Positions 48,453 through 56,535 of a DNA stretch of 64,000 nucleotides are shown in pieces; the first letter of the stretch is position 1, and every line of letters begins with the position of its first letter. A program made the translations under genes and the position numbers. The stretch spans positions 868,001 through 932,000 of the forward strand of contig NZ_JAKRFI010000001.1 in the NCBI RefSeq assembly GCF_022348165.1. Direction: 5' to 3'. The notes beneath the pieces were generated by a model that had not been told where the DNA came from, made no database searches, and was given only the letters and a program-made list of their open reading frames with translations. The DNA is from Halomonas sp. McH1-25. Its GTDB lineage: Bacteria; Pseudomonadota; Gammaproteobacteria; Pseudomonadales; Halomonadaceae.

Positions 48453-48466
48453 TTGACGATTGTCAC
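48453..48466. promoter_or_regulatory. Possible FNR/CRP-family operator
   Basis: TTGAC-GATT-GTCAC is an imperfect palindrome close to the FNR consensus TTGAT-N4-ATCAA. A second inverted repeat, TGACAA (48443-48448) and TTGTCA (48460-48465), overlaps it. It lies about 118 bases before the FNR-like gene and 145 before the ferritin-like gene, so it could serve either. Confidence 0.4.
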
Positions 48467-48583
48467 CTCTCGGCCGGCTTCACCCACAATGACCAGCCAC
48501 ACCATGCCGAAGACCGAGGTGGTATCCGCTCTCCATAAACTCGTCCATACTCAAGACAAACCGCACAATGGTGGAGGCGAATA

Positions 48584-49327
48584 ATGACGACACCGCATCC
48601 CGTGTTGCGATTTGCCCGACAGCACGATTTAAACAACCAGACTTGTCGGCTAAGTTCGCTTTGTCTGCCGTCCATCCTGTCCTCGGAGACACTCGACAGG
48701 TTCGGTGTCGTTGCCAAACGTACGGCCCCGTTACGCAAACGCGACGCGCTTTATCTGCAAGGCATGCCATTCAATAGCCTGTATGTCATCCATTCCGGCA
48801 GTCTCAAACAGGTCTCGACCACCGACAATCAGGAAGAACATGTCACCAGTTTTTTCCTGCCGGGCGAGATTATCGGCCTCGATGCCATCGGCGAGCAGCG
48901 CTATCCCGGCAACGCCATCGCGCTGGAAACCACTACGCTGTTCGAGCTGCCCTTCGATCGGCTGGAAGCGCTGACGTGCAGTAGCCCCGAGTTGCGTAAT
49001 TATCTCTACCAGTGCATGAGCAAGGAGCTGCAGAACGAGCGTCTGCTGATGCATATGCTGCTGCGCAAGACGTCGGATGTACGCCTGGCCACTTTCTTCG
49101 TTGCCATGTCACTGCGCTTTCGACGTCGCGGCTACTCCCCCTACTGCTTCAACCTGGCCATGTCGCGTGGCGACATCGGCAGCTATCTGGGCCTGGCGGT
49201 GGAAACGGTCAGTCGTCTACTGGGGCGTTTCCAACAGCAAGGCCTGATCACCTCTCGAGGCCGCGAATTCCATATCCACGATCTGGAAGCGCTGACACGC
49301 CTGGCCGACAGCAATGGACGCTGCTGA
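48584..49327 (+). CDS. FNR/CRP-family transcription regulator with incomplete iron-sulfur ligands
   Basis: A 247-residue regulator with an N-terminal cyclic-nucleotide-type beta roll and a C-terminal winged helix. The recognition helix VETVSRLLGRFQQQGLI carries the E-x-x-S-R contacts of FNR proteins, predicting TTGAT-like sites. FNR needs four cysteines for its 4Fe-4S cluster. Here only two stand at those positions (Cys21, Cys27); the first N-terminal ligand is Asn18, and the central one (in ALETTTLFELPF) is Phe. It may therefore sense something other than oxygen, or bind a different cluster. The ribosome site GGAGG is strong. Confidence 0.88.
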   Translation: MTTPHPVLRFARQHDLNNQTCRLSSLCLPSILSSETLDRFGVVAKRTAPLRKRDALYLQGMPFNSLYVIHSGSLKQVSTTDNQEEHVTSFFLPGEIIGLDAIGEQRYPGNAIALETTTLFELPFDRLEALTCSSPELRNYLYQCMSKELQNERLLMHMLLRKTSDVRLATFFVAMSLRFRRRGYSPYCFNLAMSRGDIGSYLGLAVETVSRLLGRFQQQGLITSRGREFHIHDLEALTRLADSNGRC

Positions 49328-49440
49328 CCTTCTCCGCCTCCAAGGGGGCTCGGCATGGCGGCCCCCGCACACCTATCGCTACAATGCGGGCGGTCACGGT
49401 CATCACGACCCCAATCCCATTGCAAGGAGCGCAGTTGCCA

Positions 49441-51108
49441 ATGCCATCACCGCTGGAACCTTTCGGCCTGTCGTTTAACTCACGCCTGCCGTTACGCTAT
49501 GCCGCTTATCTCCTTAGCCTGCTCGGCCTGGTTGTCTCCTTATTCGCAATGCTCTTCGAGACAGCCTGGGGCTGGGCAGCGCTGCTGTTCGGGCTGTTGG
49601 CGGCGCTTGGCACCTACGATCGACATCAGCGCCGGCACACGGTCAGCCGCAACTATCCGATCCTGGCCCATTTCCGTTATCTACTGGAGTCTATCGGCCC
49701 CGAAATCCGCCAGTATTTCATCCAGTCGGACACCGAGCAGACACCGTACTCACGAGAGCAACGTTCGCTGGTCTATCAGCGGGCCAAGAACGTGCTGGAC
49801 AAGAAGGCGTTCGGCTCGGTACAGGACATGTACGCCGAAGGCTATGAATGGATCAGCCCCTCGCTCAAGCCGACACGGATCGACTCCCACGACTTTCGTA
49901 TCACCATTGGCCAGGAGTGCGCCAGGCCCTACTCGGCGAGCATTTTCAACATTTCGGCGATGAGCTTCGGCTCGCTGTCGGCCAACGCCATTACCGCACT
50001 GAACGCCGGCGCCAAACAGGGCAAGTTCTATCACGACACCGGAGAAGGGGCGATTTCGCCCTATCATCGCCAGGGAGGCGACCTGGTCTGGGAGATCGGC
50101 TCGGGTTACTTTGGGTGCCGCAACGAGGACGGCACCTTCAGCGAGGAGCGCTTCGTCGAGGGGGCGACCCTGGAGCAGGTCAAGATGATCGAGATCAAGC
50201 TCAGTCAGGGCGCCAAACCCGGTCATGGCGGCATTCTGCCGGCGGCCAAGGTTACCCCTGAGATCGCCGCGACACGTGGCGTGCCGGTGGGCAAGGATGT
50301 AATCTCGCCCTACGCCCACTCGGCGTTTTCGACGCCGCTGGAGATGATGGATTTCATCGTGCGCTTACGTGAGCTTTCGGGCGGCAAGCCGGTGGGCATC
50401 AAGCTGACCATCGGTCACCCCTGGGAGTGGTTCGGTCTGGTCAAGGCCATGCTGGAAACGGATACACACCCCGACTTCATCATCGTCGATGGTGGCGAGG
50501 GCGGCACCGGCGCGGCACCACTGGAATTCATCAACCGGCTGGGTATGCCGCTGACCGAAGCGCTGCTGCTGGTGCACAACACCTTGGTCGGCGCCGGGCT
50601 GCGCGACAAAATCCACGTCGGCGCCGCCGGCAAGATCGTCTCCGCCTTCGATATTGCCCGCACCATTGCCCTGGGAGCGGACTGGTGCAATGCCGCGCGC
50701 GGCTACATGTTCGCGCTGGGCTGCATCCAGGCCATGGCCTGCCATACCGACCGTTGCCCCAGCGGGGTCGCGACGCAGGACAAGCGCCGCGGCAAGAAGC
50801 TGGATGTGCCCGACAAGACTCAGCGTGTCTTCCATTTCCACGACAATACCCTGAAGGCATTGGCCGAGATGCTGGCCGCCGCCGGACTGAACGACACCAG
50901 CGAGTTGGGCCCCGAGCATATCCTGCGGCGCGTATCCAAGAACGAGATACGCTCCTTCGCGTCCTTGTTCCCGTTTCTCGAGCCCGACGAACTGCTGCAT
51001 GGCGTTCCCGAACATGCCGTGTTTCGGGAGTACTGGCAAGCGGCCCGATCAGATAGCTTCCATCCTCCAGTGTCGATTCAGGAACTGCGCGCTACCAAGC
51101 TACGCTGA
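49441..51108 (+). CDS. Membrane-anchored FMN-binding glutamate synthase-like protein
   Basis: A 555-residue protein with two N-terminal membrane helices (YAAYLLSLLGLVVSLFAMLF and a following one, residues about 20-60). The rest is a large TIM-barrel domain like the FMN/glutamate-synthase domain of GltB (ISAMSFGSLSANAITALNAGAK, KPGHGGILPAAKVTPEIA, IVDGGEGGTGAAPLEF, CHTDRCPSGVATQD). The cysteines in CIQAMACHTDRCP fit the 3Fe-4S cluster of glutamate synthase. The amidotransferase domain is absent, so it is not a normal GOGAT; the substrate is unknown. AAGGAG lies 11 bases before the ATG. Confidence 0.87.
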   Translation: MPSPLEPFGLSFNSRLPLRYAAYLLSLLGLVVSLFAMLFETAWGWAALLFGLLAALGTYDRHQRRHTVSRNYPILAHFRYLLESIGPEIRQYFIQSDTEQTPYSREQRSLVYQRAKNVLDKKAFGSVQDMYAEGYEWISPSLKPTRIDSHDFRITIGQECARPYSASIFNISAMSFGSLSANAITALNAGAKQGKFYHDTGEGAISPYHRQGGDLVWEIGSGYFGCRNEDGTFSEERFVEGATLEQVKMIEIKLSQGAKPGHGGILPAAKVTPEIAATRGVPVGKDVISPYAHSAFSTPLEMMDFIVRLRELSGGKPVGIKLTIGHPWEWFGLVKAMLETDTHPDFIIVDGGEGGTGAAPLEFINRLGMPLTEALLLVHNTLVGAGLRDKIHVGAAGKIVSAFDIARTIALGADWCNAARGYMFALGCIQAMACHTDRCPSGVATQDKRRGKKLDVPDKTQRVFHFHDNTLKALAEMLAAAGLNDTSELGPEHILRRVSKNEIRSFASLFPFLEPDELLHGVPEHAVFREYWQAARSDSFHPPVSIQELRATKLR

Positions 51109-51132
51109 GCGACGCGGCAGGAATCGACACAG

Positions 51133-51164
51133 CAAAAAGCCCTGGCAAACGATGCTGCCAGGGC
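51133..51164 (-). terminator. Rho-independent terminator after the hemerythrin gene
   Basis: GCCCTGGCA (51139-51147) pairs with TGCCAGGGC (51156-51164). On the minus strand the stem is followed by TTTTTGCTG, so it serves the leftward gene; it also faces the end of the glutamate-synthase-like gene. Confidence 0.85.
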
Positions 51165-51187
51165 CGCCATGCTCAAGAGACTGAAAC

Positions 51188-51643
51188 TCAGGCAGCAGCC
51201 ATCAGTTCCTTCTTGCGCGCCAGCATTTGTTCGCCGAGCTCTTCCAGCTCACGCTCCGACATGGTCTTGCGTGCCTGCTCGAACATCTCGTCTTCTTCCT
51301 CGTCGGCATGATGCTCCAGCAACTCCTTGAGCACCTTGGCCCGGCCAGAGAATTCAGTGCCCGTCGGATCGGTCTTCTTGAGATCCGGCAATACCAGGTC
51401 TTCGACGGCCCGATGTTCTTCGTGAGCTTCATAGTACATTCTATCGTTCTGCTTGCCGCTGGCCTTCTTGAAAGCGGGGTAGAAGATCTCCTCCTCGATC
51501 TTGGTATGGATCGTCACTTCCTTCTCGATCTTGGCCAGGAGTTCGGGACGCTTCTTCTCGGCACGTTCCGTGCTGTTGACCAGTTGGCTAAGCAGATCGC
51601 GTACCTTGTCATGGTCTTCCTTGAGCAGTTCGAGGGCATTCAT
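51188..51643 (-). CDS. Hemerythrin HHE-domain protein
   Basis: A 151-residue four-helix protein with regularly placed histidines and acidic residues: LLKEDHDKV (His11), TIHTKIEEEIFYPAF, YEAHEEHRAVEDL and LLEHHADEEEDEMF. This is the hemerythrin-like di-iron pattern, though the family has many non-classical members. Proteins of this kind bind oxygen or nitric oxide or help protect iron centres. It has its own terminator and is probably monocistronic. Confidence 0.9.
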   Translation of the reverse strand: MNALELLKEDHDKVRDLLSQLVNSTERAEKKRPELLAKIEKEVTIHTKIEEEIFYPAFKKASGKQNDRMYYEAHEEHRAVEDLVLPDLKKTDPTGTEFSGRAKVLKELLEHHADEEEDEMFEQARKTMSERELEELGEQMLARKKELMAAA

Positions 51644-51840
51644 CGTGAGGAGCTCTCCTTGCTATCGTCATCGGTCGTATCAATGTGTGCATGGTGGTGG
51701 CCGAATGTCTATGTGCACCTTGCCCCATCCATGCAGCGCTTGGCTTGCCATCTCAACGTAGCCTCATGCCGGAAGGTGTCAAACCGCTAGCCTCCCGATC
51801 GCCCCTCGCGACAGCGCTATCGCCACGAGGCTTTCCGACG

Positions 51841-52431
51841 TCACGCCAAAGCCTTCTCGATCAGCCGTTTCTCTGCCTCCGGCAGGGCAATCGTCATCGC
51901 CAGCTCGTGACCTCGCGGCGACATCTTCTTCCACGTCTTCTGCACGATACGAATCAACTTGTCCTCGTCGTGCTCCTTGGCAAAGTCGCTCAGGTAGTAC
52001 TCGAGAAACACCAGGCATGCCGTGTCTTCCAAGGCCTGGGTATGCGGATCGCGCCGCAGGCCTTCCTTGCGGATCCAGCGTGCGACCTGATCGCATTCCT
52101 GCTCATCGTAGCCCGCGTCTCGCAATATGTCCGCAGCCTGCTCGGCCTGGCGCCGCCCCAGATCGCGCCGCCAGGCCAGGTAGCCGGGCCGATCGCGTGG
52201 GTAGTCATCGCGCGGCAGCGTCCAACGCTGGAGGTGCTGCGCCCGAACCGCCAAGCGCAACGTCTCCGGCGCCTCCGGCGCGACACGCTCGAGCCAGGCA
52301 CTCATGCGCTGGGCATACAACAGTTCGTGGGGAATGTCCTTGCCATCGACCCGCTCGACCCTCGGGTCTGCTGCATGCAGGGTATCGAGTCGCTGGAGGA
52401 CGACATTGAAACGTTCGTTATAACCGCTCAC
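51841..52431 (-). CDS. DUF4202 protein
   Basis: A 196-residue soluble protein rich in Arg and Glu. It resembles the DUF4202 family: ELLYAQRMSAWLERV, AQHLQRWTLPRDDYP and YLAWRRDLGRRQAE, then LEDTACLVFLEYYLSDFAKEHDEDKL. The conserved histidines and aspartates suggest an HD-like helical fold, but no reaction is known to me. Transcribed away from the potassium channel gene. Confidence 0.8.
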   Translation of the reverse strand: MSGYNERFNVVLQRLDTLHAADPRVERVDGKDIPHELLYAQRMSAWLERVAPEAPETLRLAVRAQHLQRWTLPRDDYPRDRPGYLAWRRDLGRRQAEQAADILRDAGYDEQECDQVARWIRKEGLRRDPHTQALEDTACLVFLEYYLSDFAKEHDEDKLIRIVQKTWKKMSPRGHELAMTIALPEAEKRLIEKALA

Positions 52432-52555
52432 GTTTGGCTTTTCCTCCGCTGCCTTCTAAGTTAGGGATGCCATCGCATGATGGTGGCGAAAGCTATCCAA
52501 TCAGGCCGCAAGGGAACTGCGGCCGAGTGCTTGTATGGGTAAGGAGGCCTTATTT

Positions 52556-53587
52556 ATGATCGGTAGCACCCTGGCGGGTATCGTTGGTGCCCTGCTGATT
52601 CTTGTCATCAACTACGACGCCATTATCACCACCTTTTCCGCCTCGCGCGCCGGCCCCCTCACCAATCGTCTCATATCGATCGTCTGGGGACTGTTGCTGC
52701 GTATCCATCACCGACGCAACCATCACCATCTATTAAGTGCCGCCGGCCCCTGGGCGGCCTTCTTGCTGGTGCTGTTCTGGCTGGCCATTGCCTGGCTGGG
52801 CTGGCTGCTGCTGTTTTGCGCCTCCCACGATGCCGTGGTCAATGCCACCACCAAGGAACCCGCCAACTTCATCGAACGCGCTTACTTTACAGGCTATACC
52901 ATTACCACCCTGGGTTATGGCGATTTCGTCCCCAAAGATGATGATTGGCGCCTGCCGGCGTTTCTGGCGGCCGGAAATGGCTTCTTCCTGTTCACGCTAA
53001 CGCTGACCTACCTGATCAACGTGGTTTCCGCAGTCACCCAGAAGCGCCAGTTGGCCCTGACCATCAGCGCCCTGGGCCAGTTCCCTTACCAAATCCTCGA
53101 GAACACAGCCGATGAAGGCCGCTACGAGAGTTTGAGCTCACAGTTGCAACAGCTCAATCAATCCATCAATACCGTGGGTCAGCAACATCTCGCATTTCCC
53201 ATCCTGCATTATTTCCATAGCGGCGATAAGCATTCCCACGACAACGCCTTGCCGCTCTCCCTGGCCCGGCTTTATCAGGCACTGGCGATTGTCTGCCATG
53301 CCTGTCCGTCCCTGTCGGCCAAGACCCGGGCCGAGCTGAGCACGACCCGTAACATCATCGAGCAGTTTCTCGATACGCTGAGCAGTGCGTTCATTCATCC
53401 GGCCAGCACCGCACCGGTGATTCCCGACCTGCAGGTCTACGCTACGCTGCCGGGCATCGAAGCATCGCCCGCCGACATCCAGGCTTACCTCAGAGACAAG
53501 GATCGCCAGAGGCTCCTGCTGGCTTACGTCCACAAAGATGGTTGGGAGTGGCAGGATATATGGCAGCCCCCTCGTGATACTCACTGA
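52556..53587 (+). CDS. Two-helix potassium channel protein
   Basis: A 343-residue membrane protein. There is an N-terminal helix (residues 1-22), then a pore module: helix at about 66-90, selectivity filter TTLGYGD at 117-123, and helix at about 138-158. A cytoplasmic domain of about 180 residues follows without a recognised RCK or cyclic-nucleotide domain. The start at 52556 is fixed by AAGGAGG eight bases upstream. Potassium flux is central to early osmotic response, in keeping with the nearby ectD. It ends in a strong shared terminator. Confidence 0.87.
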   Translation: MIGSTLAGIVGALLILVINYDAIITTFSASRAGPLTNRLISIVWGLLLRIHHRRNHHHLLSAAGPWAAFLLVLFWLAIAWLGWLLLFCASHDAVVNATTKEPANFIERAYFTGYTITTLGYGDFVPKDDDWRLPAFLAAGNGFFLFTLTLTYLINVVSAVTQKRQLALTISALGQFPYQILENTADEGRYESLSSQLQQLNQSINTVGQQHLAFPILHYFHSGDKHSHDNALPLSLARLYQALAIVCHACPSLSAKTRAELSTTRNIIEQFLDTLSSAFIHPASTAPVIPDLQVYATLPGIEASPADIQAYLRDKDRQRLLLAYVHKDGWEWQDIWQPPRDTH

Positions 53588-53588
53588 C

Positions 53589-53616
53589 AAAAAAGGCACC
53601 CGCAGGTGCCTTTTTT
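53589..53616. terminator. Bidirectional terminator between the channel gene and ectD
   Basis: AAAAAAGGCACC and GGTGCCTTTTTT form a perfect stem with loop CGCA. The six-base A and T runs give a T tail on both strands, so it closes both convergent genes. Confidence 0.95.
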
Positions 53617-53638
53617 GGATCGCCTTGGATCGCTCCGA

Positions 53639-54550
53639 TCAGGAGTCGACCGGCTTGAGCGGGTTCCAGTCTTTGCGATTGGCCAGGAACTCCGGGCGCG
53701 GCTTGTTGCCACAGTACGGGTCGTGCAGCGTGTTCTCGACACTATTGTAGACGAAGAACAGGTTGCTGCGCGGCCAGCAGGACATGTTGATGTTCGAGCC
53801 GTGCATGGTGTTGCACTCGAACATCACCAGCGAGCCTGCAGGTCCCTTGGGCGCCTCGATGTCGCCTTCGAGCATCAGCTTGCGCAGGCTGTTGTCATCG
53901 GGCACCCCGACGTCCTGGCTCTTCAGCGATTCTTTGTAGTTGTCCTGCGGCGTACGCCCCACACACGGGACGAAATAGTTGTGCGAGCCGGGAATCAGCA
54001 TCAGCGGCCCGTTGAACTCGCCATTGTCCGTCAGGATGATCGAGCAGCTCAGCGAGCGCATGCGCGGCATGCCATCCTCGCTGTGCCAGGTCTCGAAGTC
54101 GGAATGCCAGTCGAAGCCCTTGCCCTTGAAGCCGGGCTTGTAGTTGATCCGTGACTGGTGAATGTACACATCGCCGCCCAGCAGTTGCTGGACCATGGCC
54201 AGCAGGCGTGGGTCGCGGGTCAGGCGACTGAAGCGCTCGGATATCTCATGGATGCCGAAAATAGAGCGGATTTCCTGACGACCGGGCTCGAGAATGGTGC
54301 CTTCGGATAGCTTGAGATCCTCGTCATCCTCGTAGTCGCGGAGTTCCTGGATGAAGGCTTCCATTTCCGCCTTGTCGAAGAACCCTTCGAATGATAGAAA
54401 ACCCTTGCGCTCGAACTCATTGACCTCGTCCTCGCTCAACGGGCCGTTCGTGCGCTGCGCTCCCTCGCTGTGAACCACCGGATCGATGCGTTCGAACATT
54501 CCCAGTTTGCGTTCCAGGCGCGTGGGAAACAGATCCTGTGTTTCTTTCAT
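53639..54550 (-). CDS. ectD: Ectoine hydroxylase
   Basis: EctD converts the compatible solute ectoine to 5-hydroxyectoine with 2-oxoglutarate, O2 and Fe(II). The 303-residue protein has the hallmark segment FDWHSDFETWHSEDGMP with iron ligands His149 and Asp151, and the third ligand His250 in CNTMHGSN. HQSRINYKPGFKGKG and the Arg261 region that holds 2-oxoglutarate are also conserved. The ribosome site GGAGGAG is strong. No ectABC genes are in the window, so hydroxylation is encoded apart from ectoine synthesis. It lies 116 bases after the kinase gene, same strand. Confidence 0.95.
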   Translation of the reverse strand: MKETQDLFPTRLERKLGMFERIDPVVHSEGAQRTNGPLSEDEVNEFERKGFLSFEGFFDKAEMEAFIQELRDYEDDEDLKLSEGTILEPGRQEIRSIFGIHEISERFSRLTRDPRLLAMVQQLLGGDVYIHQSRINYKPGFKGKGFDWHSDFETWHSEDGMPRMRSLSCSIILTDNGEFNGPLMLIPGSHNYFVPCVGRTPQDNYKESLKSQDVGVPDDNSLRKLMLEGDIEAPKGPAGSLVMFECNTMHGSNINMSCWPRSNLFFVYNSVENTLHDPYCGNKPRPEFLANRKDWNPLKPVDS

Positions 54551-54666
54551 GCAAACTCCTCCGTTAGTCTGCGGCGCGTCTCCAAACTACCCCAAGGTAG
54601 CGGCCATACGCTCGCGTCGCAATGCCGCTCCGTTACGGTTTGTATCTTGCTTGCCTTCGCGCTCTT

Positions 54667-56508
54667 TCAGGATGGTATCGACCTGACCACCATCTCGGCG
54701 CGCGGATCCCGCGGGTAGAAGCGCTCGGGCAACCGCTCGACATGCGAAAACTTGCGGGTATCCTTGTATGGCATCTTCATGTAGCCGGAGACACCCAGCC
54801 CACGGATGAGCGGCACGGCGGCCAGCATGGCCTGCAGGCTGGCCTGGAATTCCGGCTCGCGAGAGGGATCAAGCAATCGATAGTAGCTGTGGATCTTGAG
54901 GTGGTTGGACAATGCCTCGAAGATGATCATCCCGGTGTGATGGATACCGTTGAGCGTTTCCAGGCAACGCATGATCTCGTCGGGCAACTGCAGGAATTCC
55001 TCGGGATCGGGACCATCCTCGAAGTACGAGTGCACGCGGGTACGATCCTCGAGATCCGGGGCAGCGCTGACCTCATAGGCAATCGCCATGCCGGGGTCGG
55101 GCACGAACGGTGCCTCCGGTGCCTCGCGGTCGACATGCAGGGTATCGCGGGCATTGAACAGGCAGCTCTTGAACACGCCGCGCCGGTAGATCGCCCGCGC
55201 CAGGTTGACCATGTTGTTGACCGCCGCGACGAACGCCGCCTTGAGCGCCATGTCGTGCAGATTGAGCACCGTATCGATGTAGACGCCGTCGCTTTCCCAG
55301 CGTACCGCCAGCCCGCCGACCACCGGGTACTTGCCCAGCCGGCTGACCGCCACGAGGAAGGCCTTTTCGGTCTCGCCCATGCCCTGCATGAAATTCTTGT
55401 AGTACCGATCGAGCTGCACGTCATTGACGGCACGCAGGGTATCGCGCCCACCTTCCTCGCGCAGGAATGACTTGCGCGAGCTGTAGACCACGGTCTCGAT
55501 CCCGCGACGGCTGGGCCGGACCCAGACGGGCACCATCGGCGCCTCTGGCTTGTCGTCGAACTCGATCATCACCGTACGCGCCATGCGCGGCATGTGATCG
55601 AGAAAGTAGTCCCCGGCCCGGGTCCGCACCGCCGGGTCCGGGTCGAGCATGGCGTCCAGCACCCGTGCGAACTCCACCGGCAGGCCCAGCGACGTGGCGG
55701 GAATCGCCCGATGACCGAAGCGACACGACTGCGCCGAGGCCAGCGCGTAGAGCGTGCCGGCCACCCCCTGCTCATCGAAACGCGGCGATGACAGGTGGCC
55801 GTTGAGCTGCTCCTCACCGATGAAGTAGACATCGCCGAGGCGTGCATTGGTCTGCTGCAGGTCGTCGGACATCAGCTCCATGACATTGGCCGAGACGAAC
55901 TGCTGGTTGGCATCCAGTTGGGCGAACACCGACGAGCCCCAGTCGATCAGTGCCACGCGCTCGGCATGCGGATCATAGACCAGATTGGACGGCTTGATGT
56001 CGCCGTGCACGATGGGCCTGCCGGCCGGTCCGGCCTCGCGGCGCAGGCTGCGCAGGATATCGGCAAGCTGGGCAGCGATGCGTACGACCCGTCGTGGCGA
56101 TAACCGCCCATGACGCAGCGAGAACTCCTCGAGATTGATCCCGGGCGCACGCTCCATAACCAGGATCGCCTGACGTCGCACGCGCTGGAAGGCGATCAGG
56201 CGCGGTACGCGAGGATGCTCGACCTGCTCGAGCATGAACGCCTCTTCCTCGAGGCGATCCTGGATCGGCTGCGGCAGGGTGATGCGCGTGAACTTGAACA
56301 CGTATTCGTCACCGAGCGCCGTGACGCCCCCGAACACGAAGCCATAGGCGCCCTTGCCGATCAGTTCGATGTCGCGATAGCCGAGCTGCTCGAGCTGCGA
56401 GCGACACAGCGCCACCCAGTCCCTGAGCTTGCGCGCATCGTCGTGGCTGAGCAGGTAGATCGACTGCTCTTCCGGAATGTAGAACTGCTCGAGCTGCTCC
56501 TGGCTCAC
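54667..56508 (-). CDS. Hanks-type (eukaryotic-like) protein kinase with unknown C-terminal domain
   Basis: A 613-residue soluble protein. Residues about 40-300 form a protein kinase: glycine loop IGKGAYGFVFGG (50-61), Lys72 in VFKF, Glu near 88, catalytic loop HGDIKPSN (Asp170, Asn175) and metal motif DWG (189-191) in place of DFG. All catalytic residues are present, so activity is likely. Residues about 300-613 match no family I recognise and have no membrane helix. The gene begins 27 bases after bkdB on the same strand and ends 116 bases before ectD. It may be read from the bkd promoter. A role in controlling the dehydrogenase is an inference. Confidence 0.88.
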   Translation of the reverse strand: MSQEQLEQFYIPEEQSIYLLSHDDARKLRDWVALCRSQLEQLGYRDIELIGKGAYGFVFGGVTALGDEYVFKFTRITLPQPIQDRLEEEAFMLEQVEHPRVPRLIAFQRVRRQAILVMERAPGINLEEFSLRHGRLSPRRVVRIAAQLADILRSLRREAGPAGRPIVHGDIKPSNLVYDPHAERVALIDWGSSVFAQLDANQQFVSANVMELMSDDLQQTNARLGDVYFIGEEQLNGHLSSPRFDEQGVAGTLYALASAQSCRFGHRAIPATSLGLPVEFARVLDAMLDPDPAVRTRAGDYFLDHMPRMARTVMIEFDDKPEAPMVPVWVRPSRRGIETVVYSSRKSFLREEGGRDTLRAVNDVQLDRYYKNFMQGMGETEKAFLVAVSRLGKYPVVGGLAVRWESDGVYIDTVLNLHDMALKAAFVAAVNNMVNLARAIYRRGVFKSCLFNARDTLHVDREAPEAPFVPDPGMAIAYEVSAAPDLEDRTRVHSYFEDGPDPEEFLQLPDEIMRCLETLNGIHHTGMIIFEALSNHLKIHSYYRLLDPSREPEFQASLQAMLAAVPLIRGLGVSGYMKMPYKDTRKFSHVERLPERFYPRDPRAEMVVRSIPS

Positions 56509-56535
56509 GGCAACGCCCCTTGGGCCCGACCGGCG

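Noticed and set aside
51800-51832. Hairpin-like sequence after the DUF4202 gene
   Set aside because: The arms pair only with internal bulges and there is no T run, so it was not called a terminator.
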